Origin: Streptosporangiaceae bacterium
Lineage (GTDB): Bacteria; Actinomycetota; Actinomycetes; Streptosporangiales; Streptosporangiaceae
Reading direction: 5' to 3'
Assembly: GCA_030041195.1 (NCBI GenBank)
Contig: JASHOI010000744.1
Span: forward strand, 1-47,933
DNA length: 47,933 bases
Under the pieces are notes generated by a model. The model was given only the letters and a program-made list of their open reading frames with translations. It did no database searches and was not told the DNA's origin. Shown piece by piece: positions 17,618-25,185 of the stretch (the stretch's first letter is position 1; every line of letters begins with the position of its first letter). The translations under genes and the position numbers were made by a program.

Positions 17618-17728
17618 AGCGAAGGGGAGTAGCTCCCAAACCGGGAACATCGTCAGGACGGCCCACCAGGGCCCGGTGCCCCGGGGCGCGACGCGGCAGC
17701 GTACGCGCCGAGCAAGACCTTCGGCCGC
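17618..17728 (+). ncRNA. yybP-ykoY manganese riboswitch
   Basis: Both hallmark segments are present: GAAGGGGAGTAGCT at 17621-17634 and CCGAGCAAGACCTTCGGCC at 17708-17726. The outer helix CGAAGG (17620-17625) pairs with CCTTCG (17718-17723). Known members sense Mn2+ and turn on manganese exporters. The downstream gene is a UPF0016 transporter, a classic partner. The 3' part up to 17800 should hold the expression platform; I see no poly-T terminator, so control of translation is more likely. Confidence 0.9.
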
Positions 17729-17800
17729 AGTTAACCAACTGCCGTGCCGGAGGCGTGCGCACTCCCCGGGCGCGGCCAGGACAGGTTAGGGGTCGCGTCG

Positions 17801-18379
17801 ATGAGCCTGGCCATCTGCGCTGTCGCGTTCACGCTGGTATTACCTGCCGAGCTTCCGGACAAGACCGCGTTCGCGAGCCTTGTGCTGGGCACCCGGCACC
17901 GGCCACTGCCGGTATTTGCCGGGGCTGCCGTCGCCTTCGCCGTGCAGACCTGCTTGGCGGTCGTGGCCGGCGGGTTGCTCTCCCTGCTGCCGCACCGCGC
18001 GCTGGACGCGGTGGTCGCGGCGCTGTTCCTGATCAGCGCGTGGCTGCTGTGGCGGCGGCGCCGCGAGGCCGACGAGGAAACATCGCGCCGCGCCGTTGGG
18101 CGGGGCTTTCTGCCAGTAGCAGCCGCCAGCTTCGCGATCGTCACGGTGGCCGAGTTCGGTGACCTGACCCAGATCGTCATCGCGAACCTGGCTGCCCGCT
18201 ACCACGACCCGCTGTCGGTCGGCATCGGTAGCGTGCTGGCGCTCTGGGCGGTGGCCGCGCTGGCCATCATCGGGGGCCGCGGCCTGCTCCGGGTCATCCC
18301 GGTCCGCCTGGTAAGCCTGCTGGCGGCGGCGGCCATGACGATCATGGCGGCGATCAGCGTGATCGGCGCGGTCGGCTGA
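17801..18379 (+). CDS. UPF0016 (TMEM165/GDT1) family transporter, probable Mn2+ exporter
   Basis: A 192-residue protein with six membrane helices in two homologous halves. Each half carries the family signature E-x-x-D-(K/L)-T: LPAELPDKTAFASL near the N-terminus and TVAEFGDLTQIVIANL in the second half. Family members move Mn2+ or Ca2+ out of the cytosol. The Mn2+-sensing yybP-ykoY riboswitch directly upstream supports manganese efflux. I chose ATG 17801, with an AGGGG element 7 nt upstream; a GTG at 17744 would add 19 residues that do not look like the family. Confidence 0.9.
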   Translation: MSLAICAVAFTLVLPAELPDKTAFASLVLGTRHRPLPVFAGAAVAFAVQTCLAVVAGGLLSLLPHRALDAVVAALFLISAWLLWRRRREADEETSRRAVGRGFLPVAAASFAIVTVAEFGDLTQIVIANLAARYHDPLSVGIGSVLALWAVAALAIIGGRGLLRVIPVRLVSLLAAAAMTIMAAISVIGAVG

Positions 18380-18490
18380 CACCAAGTCCCCCGGCCAGGT
18401 GGCAGCCTTTCCCCAGCCGGGCGCGGCTCTTTCCGGCCGTCGGCCGTGCTGCCGCAGCCCTGTGCGCGGCAGGACAGCGCGCCGTTTCCT

Positions 18491-18539
18491 TGATCTGGGT
18501 GGATAACGACCGAATGAGCGTCGTTTTCGACCCAGATCA
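18491..18539. repeat. 49-bp imperfect palindrome
   Basis: The outer arms are TGATCTGGGT and ACCCAGATCA, the inner arms AACGAC and GTCGTT, with a 9-nt loop. Only two mismatched pairs interrupt an otherwise continuous 20-bp stem. It lies 111 bp after the UPF0016 stop, outside any gene. It is too AT-balanced and long for a typical terminator here, and could be an extragenic palindromic repeat. Confidence 0.7.
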
Positions 18540-18670
18540 TGAAATCGGCGTCGTCGCGGGCCGCTGACGGGAGCCGACGGCTGCCGCGCAAAGGCCCGGC
18601 AGCAGCGGGGGACGCACCGATCGGCCCCTTGGGGCGCCCTGGCTTCCGGCCGCTTGGGCGCCCTGGGGTC

Positions 18671-18797
18671 GCGTCTGCCTGAGTGCCCTGGGCTCGCGTC
18701 TGCCTGAGCGCCCCTGGGCTCGCGTCTGCCTGAGTGCCCTGGGCTCGCGTCTGCTTAGGCGCCCTGGGCTCAGGTCTGCCTGAGTGCCCCTGGGCCC
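18671..18797. repeat. Tandem 25-26-bp repeats, five copies
   Basis: Units starting at 18671, 18696, 18722, 18747 and 18772 share the core GTCTGCCTGAGTGCCC with few changes; degraded copies extend upstream to about 18630. No spacers separate them. The 18380-18896 interval otherwise contains only the palindrome at 18491. No gene with family support is seen on either strand. Confidence 0.85.
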
Positions 18798-18896
18798 GCG
18801 CCGCGCTGGGATGCACGAGCGTCGGGCTGCCCGTCCTCGACGCTGTCCCCGCGTCCCGTTGGGACCGTCCCCCGCGTCCTTCCCGCCCGCCACAGT

Positions 18897-20816
18897 ATGC
18901 TTCTGTTACGAAAGTATCTGGAGGAGGCAGCCGGCGAGTGCCCTGAATCCCCGCAGGGAGCGCCTTTGGACCGGAACGGCAAACCCGTGGCTGATGCGGC
19001 CAACGCGGCCGAAACGGCCAACGCGGCCGACGCGGCTGACGCGGCCGATGCGGCCAATGCGGCCGACGCGTCTGATGCGGCCGATACGGCCAACGCGGCC
19101 GATGCGGCCGATGCGGCCGACGCGTCTGATGTGGCCGATGTGGCCGACCGTCGGCGGGCGTTGCGCCCCCGGCGGCGCGACGTCCAGGGTATTCGCGGTA
19201 TTTCTGGCATTCCGGGTCTTCCCCGTCTTCCCCGTCTTCCCCTTGTTCCCCGCGTTCCGGGCGTTCCCGGCGTCCGCACCGCTCCCGGCGTCCGCACCGC
19301 TCCCGGCGGCCGCGCCGCTCCCGGCGTCCCCGGCGTCTCCGGGGCTCCCGGGAAGCGGGATGCTGTGGCGGGCGCGCGGGGTTACGAGCGGGTCCGGGTC
19401 CCGCCGCCGCTGATCAGCCGCAGGCTCCCGTCGGGCCGCGGCGCCACCGAGCAGCCCAACGCGATCGGCGACGGCGACGCCGCGCTGACCCCGAAGTTCT
19501 GGCTGATGGTCGTGGCCACCGGCGTCGCCGCCGGGCTGTTCGGCGACCTGATGATGCTGATCCTGTTCAGCGTTCAGCACGTCGCGTTCGGCTACCACAC
19601 GGGCTCGCTCGAGGCCGCGGTGGAGCGTGCCTCCGACGTCCGGCGGCTCGTGGTCCTGCTCTGCGCCGGGGTGTTCGGCGGCGTCGCCTGGTTCCTGCTG
19701 CGCCGCCACACCGAGGGCCAGAAGTCAGAACTCGACGACGTGGTGTGGGGCGAGGGTGCCCGGCTGTCGTTCCGGCGGTCGCTCGGCACCTCGGTGATCT
19801 CCGAGGTGGTCATCGGGATGGGCGCGTCGATCGGCAGGGAGAACGCGCCCAAGCTCATGGGCGGCGTGTCCGCCAGCGTGCTGGCCGGCTGGGCCAAGCT
19901 GACCCCGGCGCAGCGCCGGCTGCTGATGGCGTGCGGCGGGGGCGCGGGCCTCGCGGCGGTCTACAACGTCCCGCTCGGCGGGGCCCTGTTCACCGCCGAG
20001 GTCATGCTGGGCACGATCAGCGTGCCCGTGGTCCTCCCGGCGCTGGCCTGCTCGTGGATCGCCACGGCGACGGCGTGGCTGTACCTGCCCGACCGGCCGA
20101 CCTACATCGACATCCCCGGCTACCACTTCACGATGACGCTGCTCGTCTGGGCGCTGGTGGCCGGGGCGCCGATCGGGCTGATCGCGTCCGGCTATATCCG
20201 GCTGATCGGGTTCGTCTCGCATCACCAGGCCAGCGGGAGGGCTGCCCTGTTCGCACCCGTCGTCGCGTTCGGGGCACTTGGCTTGATCGGATTTGCCTAT
20301 CCGCAGCTATTCGGCAACGGCAAGGACATGGCGCATGACGCGTTCCTCGGCTCCGATGGGCTCGTCCTGCTGCTGGCGCTGTTCGCGCTCAAGCCGCTGG
20401 TCACCGCGTTGTGCCTGGGCAGCGGCGCTTCCGGCGGCCTGTTCACGCCCACGCTGAGCACCGGGGCCGTGCTCGGCGGTGCCGCCGGGATCGTCTGGAG
20501 CCTGGCCTGGCCGGGATCGCCCGCCGGCGCCTTTGCGCTGGTCGGCGCCGCGGCGATGCTCGGCGCGGCCATGCAGGCGCCGCTGGCTGGCCTGGTGCTC
20601 ATCCTGGAACTCACCCACGGCGGGTTCGCGATCGCGATCCCGATGATCGCCGCGACCGTGACCGCCACGGCGGTGGCCCGCTACATCGACGGCTACTCGA
20701 TCTACACCGCGAGGCTGCGCGCCCGGCCTCGCGGTCCGGACGCGGAGCGCGCCGCACCGGGCCCGGCAGCCGGCCCCGGGCCCGCGGTGCCAGCGCAGCA
20801 ACGTCGCGCACCATAG
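18897..20816 (+). CDS. ClC-type chloride channel/antiporter with low-complexity N-terminus
   Basis: The conserved part (from about residue 195, LTPKFWLMVVATG) is a ClC membrane domain with the selectivity-filter motifs MGASIGRENAPKL (GREGP-like; the gating Glu is kept) and GSGASGGLFTPTLSTGAVLG (GxFxP). Such proteins carry Cl- across the membrane, often exchanging it for H+. No CBS domains follow. The first 170 residues are simple repeats (Ala-Ala-Asn/Asp, then Gly-x-Pro) with no family support. The true start could be ATG 18897, TTG 18966 (GGAG 6 nt upstream) or GTG 19365; I keep the longest frame. A terminator follows at 20836. Confidence 0.85.
   Translation: MLLLRKYLEEAAGECPESPQGAPLDRNGKPVADAANAAETANAADAADAADAANAADASDAADTANAADAADAADASDVADVADRRRALRPRRRDVQGIRGISGIPGLPRLPRLPLVPRVPGVPGVRTAPGVRTAPGGRAAPGVPGVSGAPGKRDAVAGARGYERVRVPPPLISRRLPSGRGATEQPNAIGDGDAALTPKFWLMVVATGVAAGLFGDLMMLILFSVQHVAFGYHTGSLEAAVERASDVRRLVVLLCAGVFGGVAWFLLRRHTEGQKSELDDVVWGEGARLSFRRSLGTSVISEVVIGMGASIGRENAPKLMGGVSASVLAGWAKLTPAQRRLLMACGGGAGLAAVYNVPLGGALFTAEVMLGTISVPVVLPALACSWIATATAWLYLPDRPTYIDIPGYHFTMTLLVWALVAGAPIGLIASGYIRLIGFVSHHQASGRAALFAPVVAFGALGLIGFAYPQLFGNGKDMAHDAFLGSDGLVLLLALFALKPLVTALCLGSGASGGLFTPTLSTGAVLGGAAGIVWSLAWPGSPAGAFALVGAAAMLGAAMQAPLAGLVLILELTHGGFAIAIPMIAATVTATAVARYIDGYSIYTARLRARPRGPDAERAAPGPAAGPGPAVPAQQRRAP
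18991..19148 (+). repeat. GCGGCCGAY-type minisatellite (N-terminus of ClC frame)
   Basis: About eighteen 9-nt steps, themselves arranged in longer blocks, of gcggccgat/gcggccaac type encode Ala-Ala-Asp/Asn and Asp-Ala-Ser repeats in the ClC frame. The period is a multiple of three. Confidence 0.85.
19211..19350 (+). repeat. CCGGCGTCC/TTCCCCGTC minisatellite
   Basis: A second array of 9-nt and 18-nt units encodes Gly-Leu-Pro, Gly-Val-Pro and Val-Arg-Thr-Ala-Pro-Gly repeats in the ClC frame. Together with the two arrays before it this makes a 700-bp repeat-rich stretch. Confidence 0.8.
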
Positions 20817-20835
20817 CGCGAACAGTGTCGTGGGA

Positions 20836-20865
20836 CCCCCGCTGTTGGAAGAGGAACAGCGGGGG
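20836..20865. terminator. Bidirectional hairpin terminator between ClC and marR-type genes
   Basis: A perfect 11-bp stem, CCCCCGCTGTT - 8 nt - AACAGCGGGGG, sits between two convergent genes. Confidence 0.85.
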
Positions 20866-20908
20866 ACCCACCACACCGATGGGCGCCACACCGACAGGTG
20901 CCGCTGGG

Positions 20909-21463
20909 TCACAGCCGATCGGAGTCGTCGGCGAGGCGCAGGGCATGCCTGAGGTAGTCGCGCATCCGGGGCTGGTCCTCGTCGCCGCCAAGCGCCTCCA
21001 GCAGCGCGGACAGGCTCTCGAACGCCTCGGCGCCGACCTGGTCCCGTAGTTCTTGCTCGATCCGGCGGGCGGCGGCCCGCTGCGCGGCGAGGTAGTCGCG
21101 AGCACGCGGAGTAAGCGTGATCACCTTCTGCCGGGCGTCGCCCGGCGACGACCCGAGGGTCACGTACCCGCGATCACGGAGGTCCGCCACGATCTTCCCG
21201 GCTCCCTGGCGGGTGATGCCGAGCTCGCGGCCGAGCTCGGAGGCGGTGACCTGGTCAGATCGGGTCGCCAGGCGCAGCACCCGGCCGTCCGGGAAGCCCC
21301 GGTCGGGGAAGCCGGCGGCGGCCATCTCCTGGTCCAGCCGCCGCTGGTACCCGACCCAGGCCCGGCGCAGCGCGCCGCCCAGGGCGACACGCCTGCGCCG
21401 GGGTGGCTCCGCGCCCGGCTGCGGGCCGTCGACGGGCGGCGGCCGCCGCCCGTGCTCGGTCAC
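20909..21463 (-). CDS. MarR family transcriptional regulator
   Basis: A 184-residue winged-helix protein. The recognition helix region (about residues 70-100) reads TASELGRELGITRQGAGKIV, followed by a wing (DLRDRGYVTLGSSPGDARQK) and a C-terminal dimerisation helix pair. MarR proteins bind palindromes near their own promoter and let go on binding small molecules. The start is GTG 21463. A 28-bp near-perfect palindrome at 21478-21505 lies in the divergent promoter region with the RCC1 lipoprotein gene and is the probable operator, so the regulator likely controls itself and that gene. Confidence 0.9.
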   Translation of the reverse strand: MTEHGRRPPPVDGPQPGAEPPRRRRVALGGALRRAWVGYQRRLDQEMAAAGFPDRGFPDGRVLRLATRSDQVTASELGRELGITRQGAGKIVADLRDRGYVTLGSSPGDARQKVITLTPRARDYLAAQRAAARRIEQELRDQVGAEAFESLSALLEALGGDEDQPRMRDYLRHALRLADDSDRL

Positions 21464-21477
21464 GGCTGGTGCGGGGT

Positions 21478-21505
21478 TAGAATGACAACCATGGTTTACA
21501 TTCTA
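21478..21505. promoter_or_regulatory. 28-bp palindrome, probable MarR operator
   Basis: The arms are TAGAATG...CATTCTA, with AACCATGGTT at the centre; two base pairs break the symmetry. It covers both candidate start codons (21482, 21491) of the RCC1 lipoprotein gene and ends 14 bp from the MarR start. Confidence 0.8.
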
Positions 21506-22726
21506 GCGGGCCCGGCCGGAGGTCGCCCGCGCGCCACTCTGCGAACGCTGGCCGCCGTCACGGCAGCGCTGCTGATCGCGCTGGCCGTGCCGGCCTGTGA
21601 CAGTGGCGGAACGAGCCGCCAGCCCGCACCGAAGGCCAGCGGCGACGTGTACCGGTGGGGCGTCGTCGGCAACCGGGGCAAGATCGCGCAGCTCGAGCTG
21701 CGCACGCCGACGCCCGTGGCGGGCATCGCCGGGAAGGTGGTGCAGATCGCCTCCTCGAACTCCGACGGCTACGCGCTCACGTCCGCCGGGCAGGTGTTTG
21801 CCTGGGGCGTGAACAGCTACGCCGAGCTCGGCGACGGCCAGGAGACTCCATACGAGACCAGGGCGGTCAAGGTTGATTTCCCGGCGGGCGTCAAGATCAC
21901 GTCGCTGCCCAATCCGATGCCGTTCGACGCCGGCCTGGCGATCGACTCGACCGGCCACGTGTGGGGCTGGGGCCTCAACGCCACCGGCGACCTGTGCCTG
22001 TCCGGCCTGATCCAGGCCCAGCCGCAGAAGCTGCCGCTGAGCGACGTGACACTCGCCACGGGCGCACGGACCCACACGCTGTTCTACTCGCGCGGCGCCG
22101 TTTACGCCTGCGGCAGCGGCGATGCCGGGGAGCTGGGCAACGGGTCGGCGGCCTCCAGCGCCCGGCCGGCCCGGGTCACCGGGTTGCCGGGCGGCGTGCC
22201 GGTCACCGCGCTCACCTCCTCGTGGGAGGGCTCAGGGGCGCTGCTGGCCAACGGCGACTACTACAACTGGGGCTACAACGCGGCCGGCCAGCTCGGCGAC
22301 GGCACCACGCGGAACAGCGCGGTGCCGGTCAGGGTCGACCTGCCCGGGCCGGTGACCCACGTGTTCCAGGGCGGGAGCGGACCGGCAAATGGCCAGACGG
22401 TGGCCATTCTGGCCGGCGGATCGGTCTGGGCCTGGGGCAACAACCAGCGGGGCCAGCTCGGCAACGGCACGCTGACCAGCTCTGATGTGCCGGTGCGGGT
22501 GCACCTCCCGAAGGGAGTGCGGTTCGCGAACGTGAACTCGGGCGGGTACACCAGCTTCGCCGTCGATTCGGCCGGGCGGCTGTGGGCCTGGGGCGGCAAC
22601 CAGAACGGCCAGCTTGGCACCGGCTCCGGCGGGCGTGTCCAGACACTCCCGGTCGACGTGGGCATCCGCCTCAGGCAGGTGTCTTCGACGGCGAGCAACG
22701 TCGCCGGTCTCGGCCTGCCCGGCTGA
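21482..22726 (+). CDS. RCC1-repeat lipoprotein
   Basis: A 414-residue exported protein. The signal peptide ends in LAVPAC (Cys about residue 39), a lipobox for Lgt. The mature part is made of six or seven RCC1-like blades with recurring VFAWG/VWAWG and QLGDGT/QLGNGT motifs, forming a beta-propeller on the outer face of the membrane. Bacterial RCC1-like lipoproteins have no firmly known role; ligand or partner binding is likely. The start codon (ATG 21482 or 21491) lies inside the MarR-type palindrome, leaving almost no 5' untranslated region and no Shine-Dalgarno. The 3' end overlaps the convergent WYL gene by 56 bp. Confidence 0.88.
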   Translation: MTTMVYILAGPAGGRPRATLRTLAAVTAALLIALAVPACDSGGTSRQPAPKASGDVYRWGVVGNRGKIAQLELRTPTPVAGIAGKVVQIASSNSDGYALTSAGQVFAWGVNSYAELGDGQETPYETRAVKVDFPAGVKITSLPNPMPFDAGLAIDSTGHVWGWGLNATGDLCLSGLIQAQPQKLPLSDVTLATGARTHTLFYSRGAVYACGSGDAGELGNGSAASSARPARVTGLPGGVPVTALTSSWEGSGALLANGDYYNWGYNAAGQLGDGTTRNSAVPVRVDLPGPVTHVFQGGSGPANGQTVAILAGGSVWAWGNNQRGQLGNGTLTSSDVPVRVHLPKGVRFANVNSGGYTSFAVDSAGRLWAWGGNQNGQLGTGSGGRVQTLPVDVGIRLRQVSSTASNVAGLGLPG

Positions 22727-23663
22727 ACCGGGAGCCCCAGTCGCGCACCTGGTCGGCCAGCTCGGGCGGGGAGACCACCTCGAAGTCGGCGCCGACCGCG
22801 CCCAGCGCCATCGTGGGCCAGTCCAGCGAGTCCGTGGTCATCCGCACCCGGCACCGGCCGGGCCCCGCGTTCTCGACCGTGGACCACCGGCCGATCCGCT
22901 CCCGCACGACCGCGGCCGGGGCGGTGACCAGCACCTCGACGTCGTAGACGGCGGACACGTTCTCGATGCCGGCCCGGACGAACGCGGCGGCATCGGCGGC
23001 GGGCAGCTCGCGCGGCCGGAACCGGGCGCCGGTGCCCGCCGGCCCGGTCAGGCGGTCGACGCGGTAGCTGCGCCAGTCATGGCGGTCGAGGTCGTAACCG
23101 ACCAGGTACCAGCGGCGGCCCAGCGTGACCAGCCGGTGCGGCTCCACGTGCCGGGCGGTCCGCTCGCCGTTCGCCGCCGTGTACCCGAACCGGAGCCGCT
23201 CGGTGTCGCGGCAGGCAACCGCGACGCTGGTGAGCACGCCCGGGTCCACGCTCACCCGGGCGCTGCCCCAGCTGGCCGGCACGGTCATCGCTCGCAGCGC
23301 CTCGACCCGGCGGCGCAGCCGGGCCGGCATCACCTGGACCACCTTCGCGAGCGCCCGCACCGATGACTCCGCGATCCCCTCCACGGCGCCCTCCGCCGCC
23401 GCCTGCAGCCCGAGCGCGAGCGCCACCGCCTCCTCGTCATCAACCACGAGGGGCGGAAGCGCAGCACCAGCCGCCAGCTGATAGCCGCCCGTTACGCCGC
23501 GCTGTGCCTGGACTGGGTAGCCGAGCTCGCGGAGCCGGTCGATGTCCCGCCGCAGGGTGCGCTGGGAGACCTGCAGCCGGTCTGCCAGCTCCGCTCCCGG
23601 CCAGTACCGGTGTGTCTGCAGCAGTGACAGCAGCCGGAGCATGCGGGTGCTGGTGTTGGCCAC
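22671..23663 (-). CDS. YafY-type regulator: HTH plus WYL domain
   Basis: A 330-residue protein. The N-terminal winged helix (residues 6-60) contains LADRLQVSQRTLRRDIDRLR. The WYL domain (about 140-210) contains RHVEPHRLVTLGRRWYLVGY and WRSYRVDRL. A WCX-like C-terminal part follows. WYL domains sense ligands, often nucleic acids or nucleotides, and such regulators commonly control DNA-damage or stress genes. The start is GTG 23663. It is divergent from the DinB-family gene 89 bp away, which is its likely target, and converges on the RCC1 gene with a 56-bp overlap. Confidence 0.9.
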   Translation of the reverse strand: MANTSTRMLRLLSLLQTHRYWPGAELADRLQVSQRTLRRDIDRLRELGYPVQAQRGVTGGYQLAAGAALPPLVVDDEEAVALALGLQAAAEGAVEGIAESSVRALAKVVQVMPARLRRRVEALRAMTVPASWGSARVSVDPGVLTSVAVACRDTERLRFGYTAANGERTARHVEPHRLVTLGRRWYLVGYDLDRHDWRSYRVDRLTGPAGTGARFRPRELPAADAAAFVRAGIENVSAVYDVEVLVTAPAAVVRERIGRWSTVENAGPGRCRVRMTTDSLDWPTMALGAVGADFEVVSPPELADQVRDWGSRFSRAGRDRRRCSPSKTPA

Positions 23664-23752
23664 GTTTTCCAGCCTCGCACAATTCAGGCCAGAAAGTGGC
23701 CGCTATTACTTCTAGCGTGGTCTTAGAGCAGCGACGACGAAAGGCGGGAACC

Positions 23753-24298
23753 ATGAGCACGAGCACCCCGGCCACCGGCACCCCGGCCGCGAGCGGCGAG
23801 CGCGCCGACCTGCTGACGATGCTGGCCACCCACCGGCAATTCCTGCGCTTCACCACCCGCGACCTCACCGACGAGCAGGCCCGGCGGCGCACCACCGTGA
23901 GCGAGCTGTGCCTCGGCGGCCTGATCAAGCACGTCACGCTCGTCGAACGCGGCTGGGCGAACTTCATCGTGCAGGGACCCTCGGCGCTCGGCGGCGTGTC
24001 GGAGATGACCGAGGCCGACTGGGCTCGGCGGGCCGACGAGTTCCGGCTGCTGCCGGACGAAACGCTGGACGGCGTGCTGGCCGGCTACGCGGACGTGGCG
24101 GCCCGCACCGACGACCTGGTCGCCGGCCTGCCCGACCTGGACGCCGCGCACCCGCTGCCGGAGGCTCCGTGGTTCCCGCCCGGTGCGCAGTGGTCGGCCC
24201 GGCACGCGCTGCTGCACATCATCGCCGAGACCGCGCAGCACGCCGGGCACGCCGACATCATCCGCGAGTCACTAGACGGCGCAAAGACCATGGGCTGA
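23753..24298 (+). CDS. DinB/DUF664 family protein
   Basis: A 181-residue four-helix-bundle protein. Metal-ligand histidines of the family are visible: IKHVTLVERGW (first His), RHALLHIIAETAQHAGHADI (second and third). In mycothiol-making bacteria such proteins are often thiol-dependent S-transferases or isomerases; mycothiol synthase is encoded in this window, which fits but does not prove the link. ATG 23753 has AAAGGCGGGAA upstream. It is divergent from the WYL regulator and overlaps the convergent lgt gene by 41 bp. Confidence 0.9.
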   Translation: MSTSTPATGTPAASGERADLLTMLATHRQFLRFTTRDLTDEQARRRTTVSELCLGGLIKHVTLVERGWANFIVQGPSALGGVSEMTEADWARRADEFRLLPDETLDGVLAGYADVAARTDDLVAGLPDLDAAHPLPEAPWFPPGAQWSARHALLHIIAETAQHAGHADIIRESLDGAKTMG

Positions 24299-25175
24299 GC
24301 CGGCCCGTGGTCCAGCCCGCGGGGCGGACAGCGGCGGGCGATGGGGGACCGGTCTGCCGCCCGCCGCGGCGCTGCGCGATCACGAACCAGGCCAGCCCGG
24401 CGACGGTCATCACGACCGCCACGAAGAAGTTCAGCCGCAGCCCGAGGAAGTAAGCGGAGGAGTCGATCCGGATCGTCTCCTCGAAGATCCGGTACCCGGA
24501 ATACCCGGCCACGTACAGCGCGAACAGGCCCTGCGGCTGGATCTGGCGGTGGTGGCCGAGCCAGACCAGCGCGGCGGCCAGAGCCAGGTCGAAGATCATC
24601 TCATACAGGAACGACGGCTGGAACGTGCTGTACTTCAGGTCGGCCGCCGGGATTCCCGCGTTCACCCGCGCCGCCCAGCTGATCTGCACCGCCCACGGCA
24701 GGCTGCTCGGCTTGCCGAACAGTTCCTGGTTGAAGTAGTTGCCGATGCGGCCAACCGCCTGCGCGACGAGCAGCGCGGGGGCGACGGCGTTCATGAACAC
24801 GCCAACGCTCGCTCCCGCCCGGCGGACCCGCCACGCGCCCACGACCGCGGCGAGGGCGACGCCGCCCCAGATGCCGAGCCCGCCGTCCCACACCGCGAAC
24901 GGCCCCCACCAGTGATGCGGCATGTCGAATGGCGTGGTGACGTCGAAGTAGATCCGGCCGCCGACGATCCCGGCCGGTACCGCCCACATCGCCACGTCGT
25001 AGACCAGCGAACGGTCACCGCCGGCCGCGACCCACCGGCGCCCGGTGATGCAGACGGCCAGGCCGATCCCGACCACGTACATCAGCCCGTACACGTGGAT
25101 GAACAGCGGGCCGAGGTGGATGCCGTTGGCCGGCGGGCTGGGGATCGAGGCCAGCGCTCCTGGCAGGGAGGCCAT
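24258..25175 (-). CDS. lgt: Prolipoprotein diacylglyceryl transferase Lgt
   Basis: A 305-residue membrane enzyme transfers diacylglycerol from phosphatidylglycerol to the lipobox Cys of prolipoproteins (EC 2.5.1.145). It has seven helices and the Lgt signature QAVGRIGNYFNQELFG. Other family segments are HVYGLMYVVGIGLAV and IYFDVTTPFD. At least three lipoproteins in this window (PstS, the RCC1 protein, the protein at 34022) need it. It starts 10 nt after the PtxD-like gene on the same strand, so the two may be cotranscribed. Confidence 0.95.
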   Translation of the reverse strand: MASLPGALASIPSPPANGIHLGPLFIHVYGLMYVVGIGLAVCITGRRWVAAGGDRSLVYDVAMWAVPAGIVGGRIYFDVTTPFDMPHHWWGPFAVWDGGLGIWGGVALAAVVGAWRVRRAGASVGVFMNAVAPALLVAQAVGRIGNYFNQELFGKPSSLPWAVQISWAARVNAGIPAADLKYSTFQPSFLYEMIFDLALAAALVWLGHHRQIQPQGLFALYVAGYSGYRIFEETIRIDSSAYFLGLRLNFFVAVVMTVAGLAWFVIAQRRGGRQTGPPSPAAVRPAGWTTGRLSPWSLRRLVTRG

Positions 25176-25185
25176 GACCTCAACC

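Noticed and set aside
18671..18797. Possible CRISPR array
   Set aside because: Repeats follow each other directly without spacers and no cas genes are present.
18784..19413. 209-residue frame over the minisatellites (Met-Arg-Pro-Thr repeats)
   Set aside because: It ends within the ClC gene and is explained by the repeat period being divisible by three, which opens several frames.
20297..20912. Minus-strand frames over the 3' part of the ClC gene
   Set aside because: They contradict the strong membrane-domain coding on the plus strand and cross the terminator at 20836.
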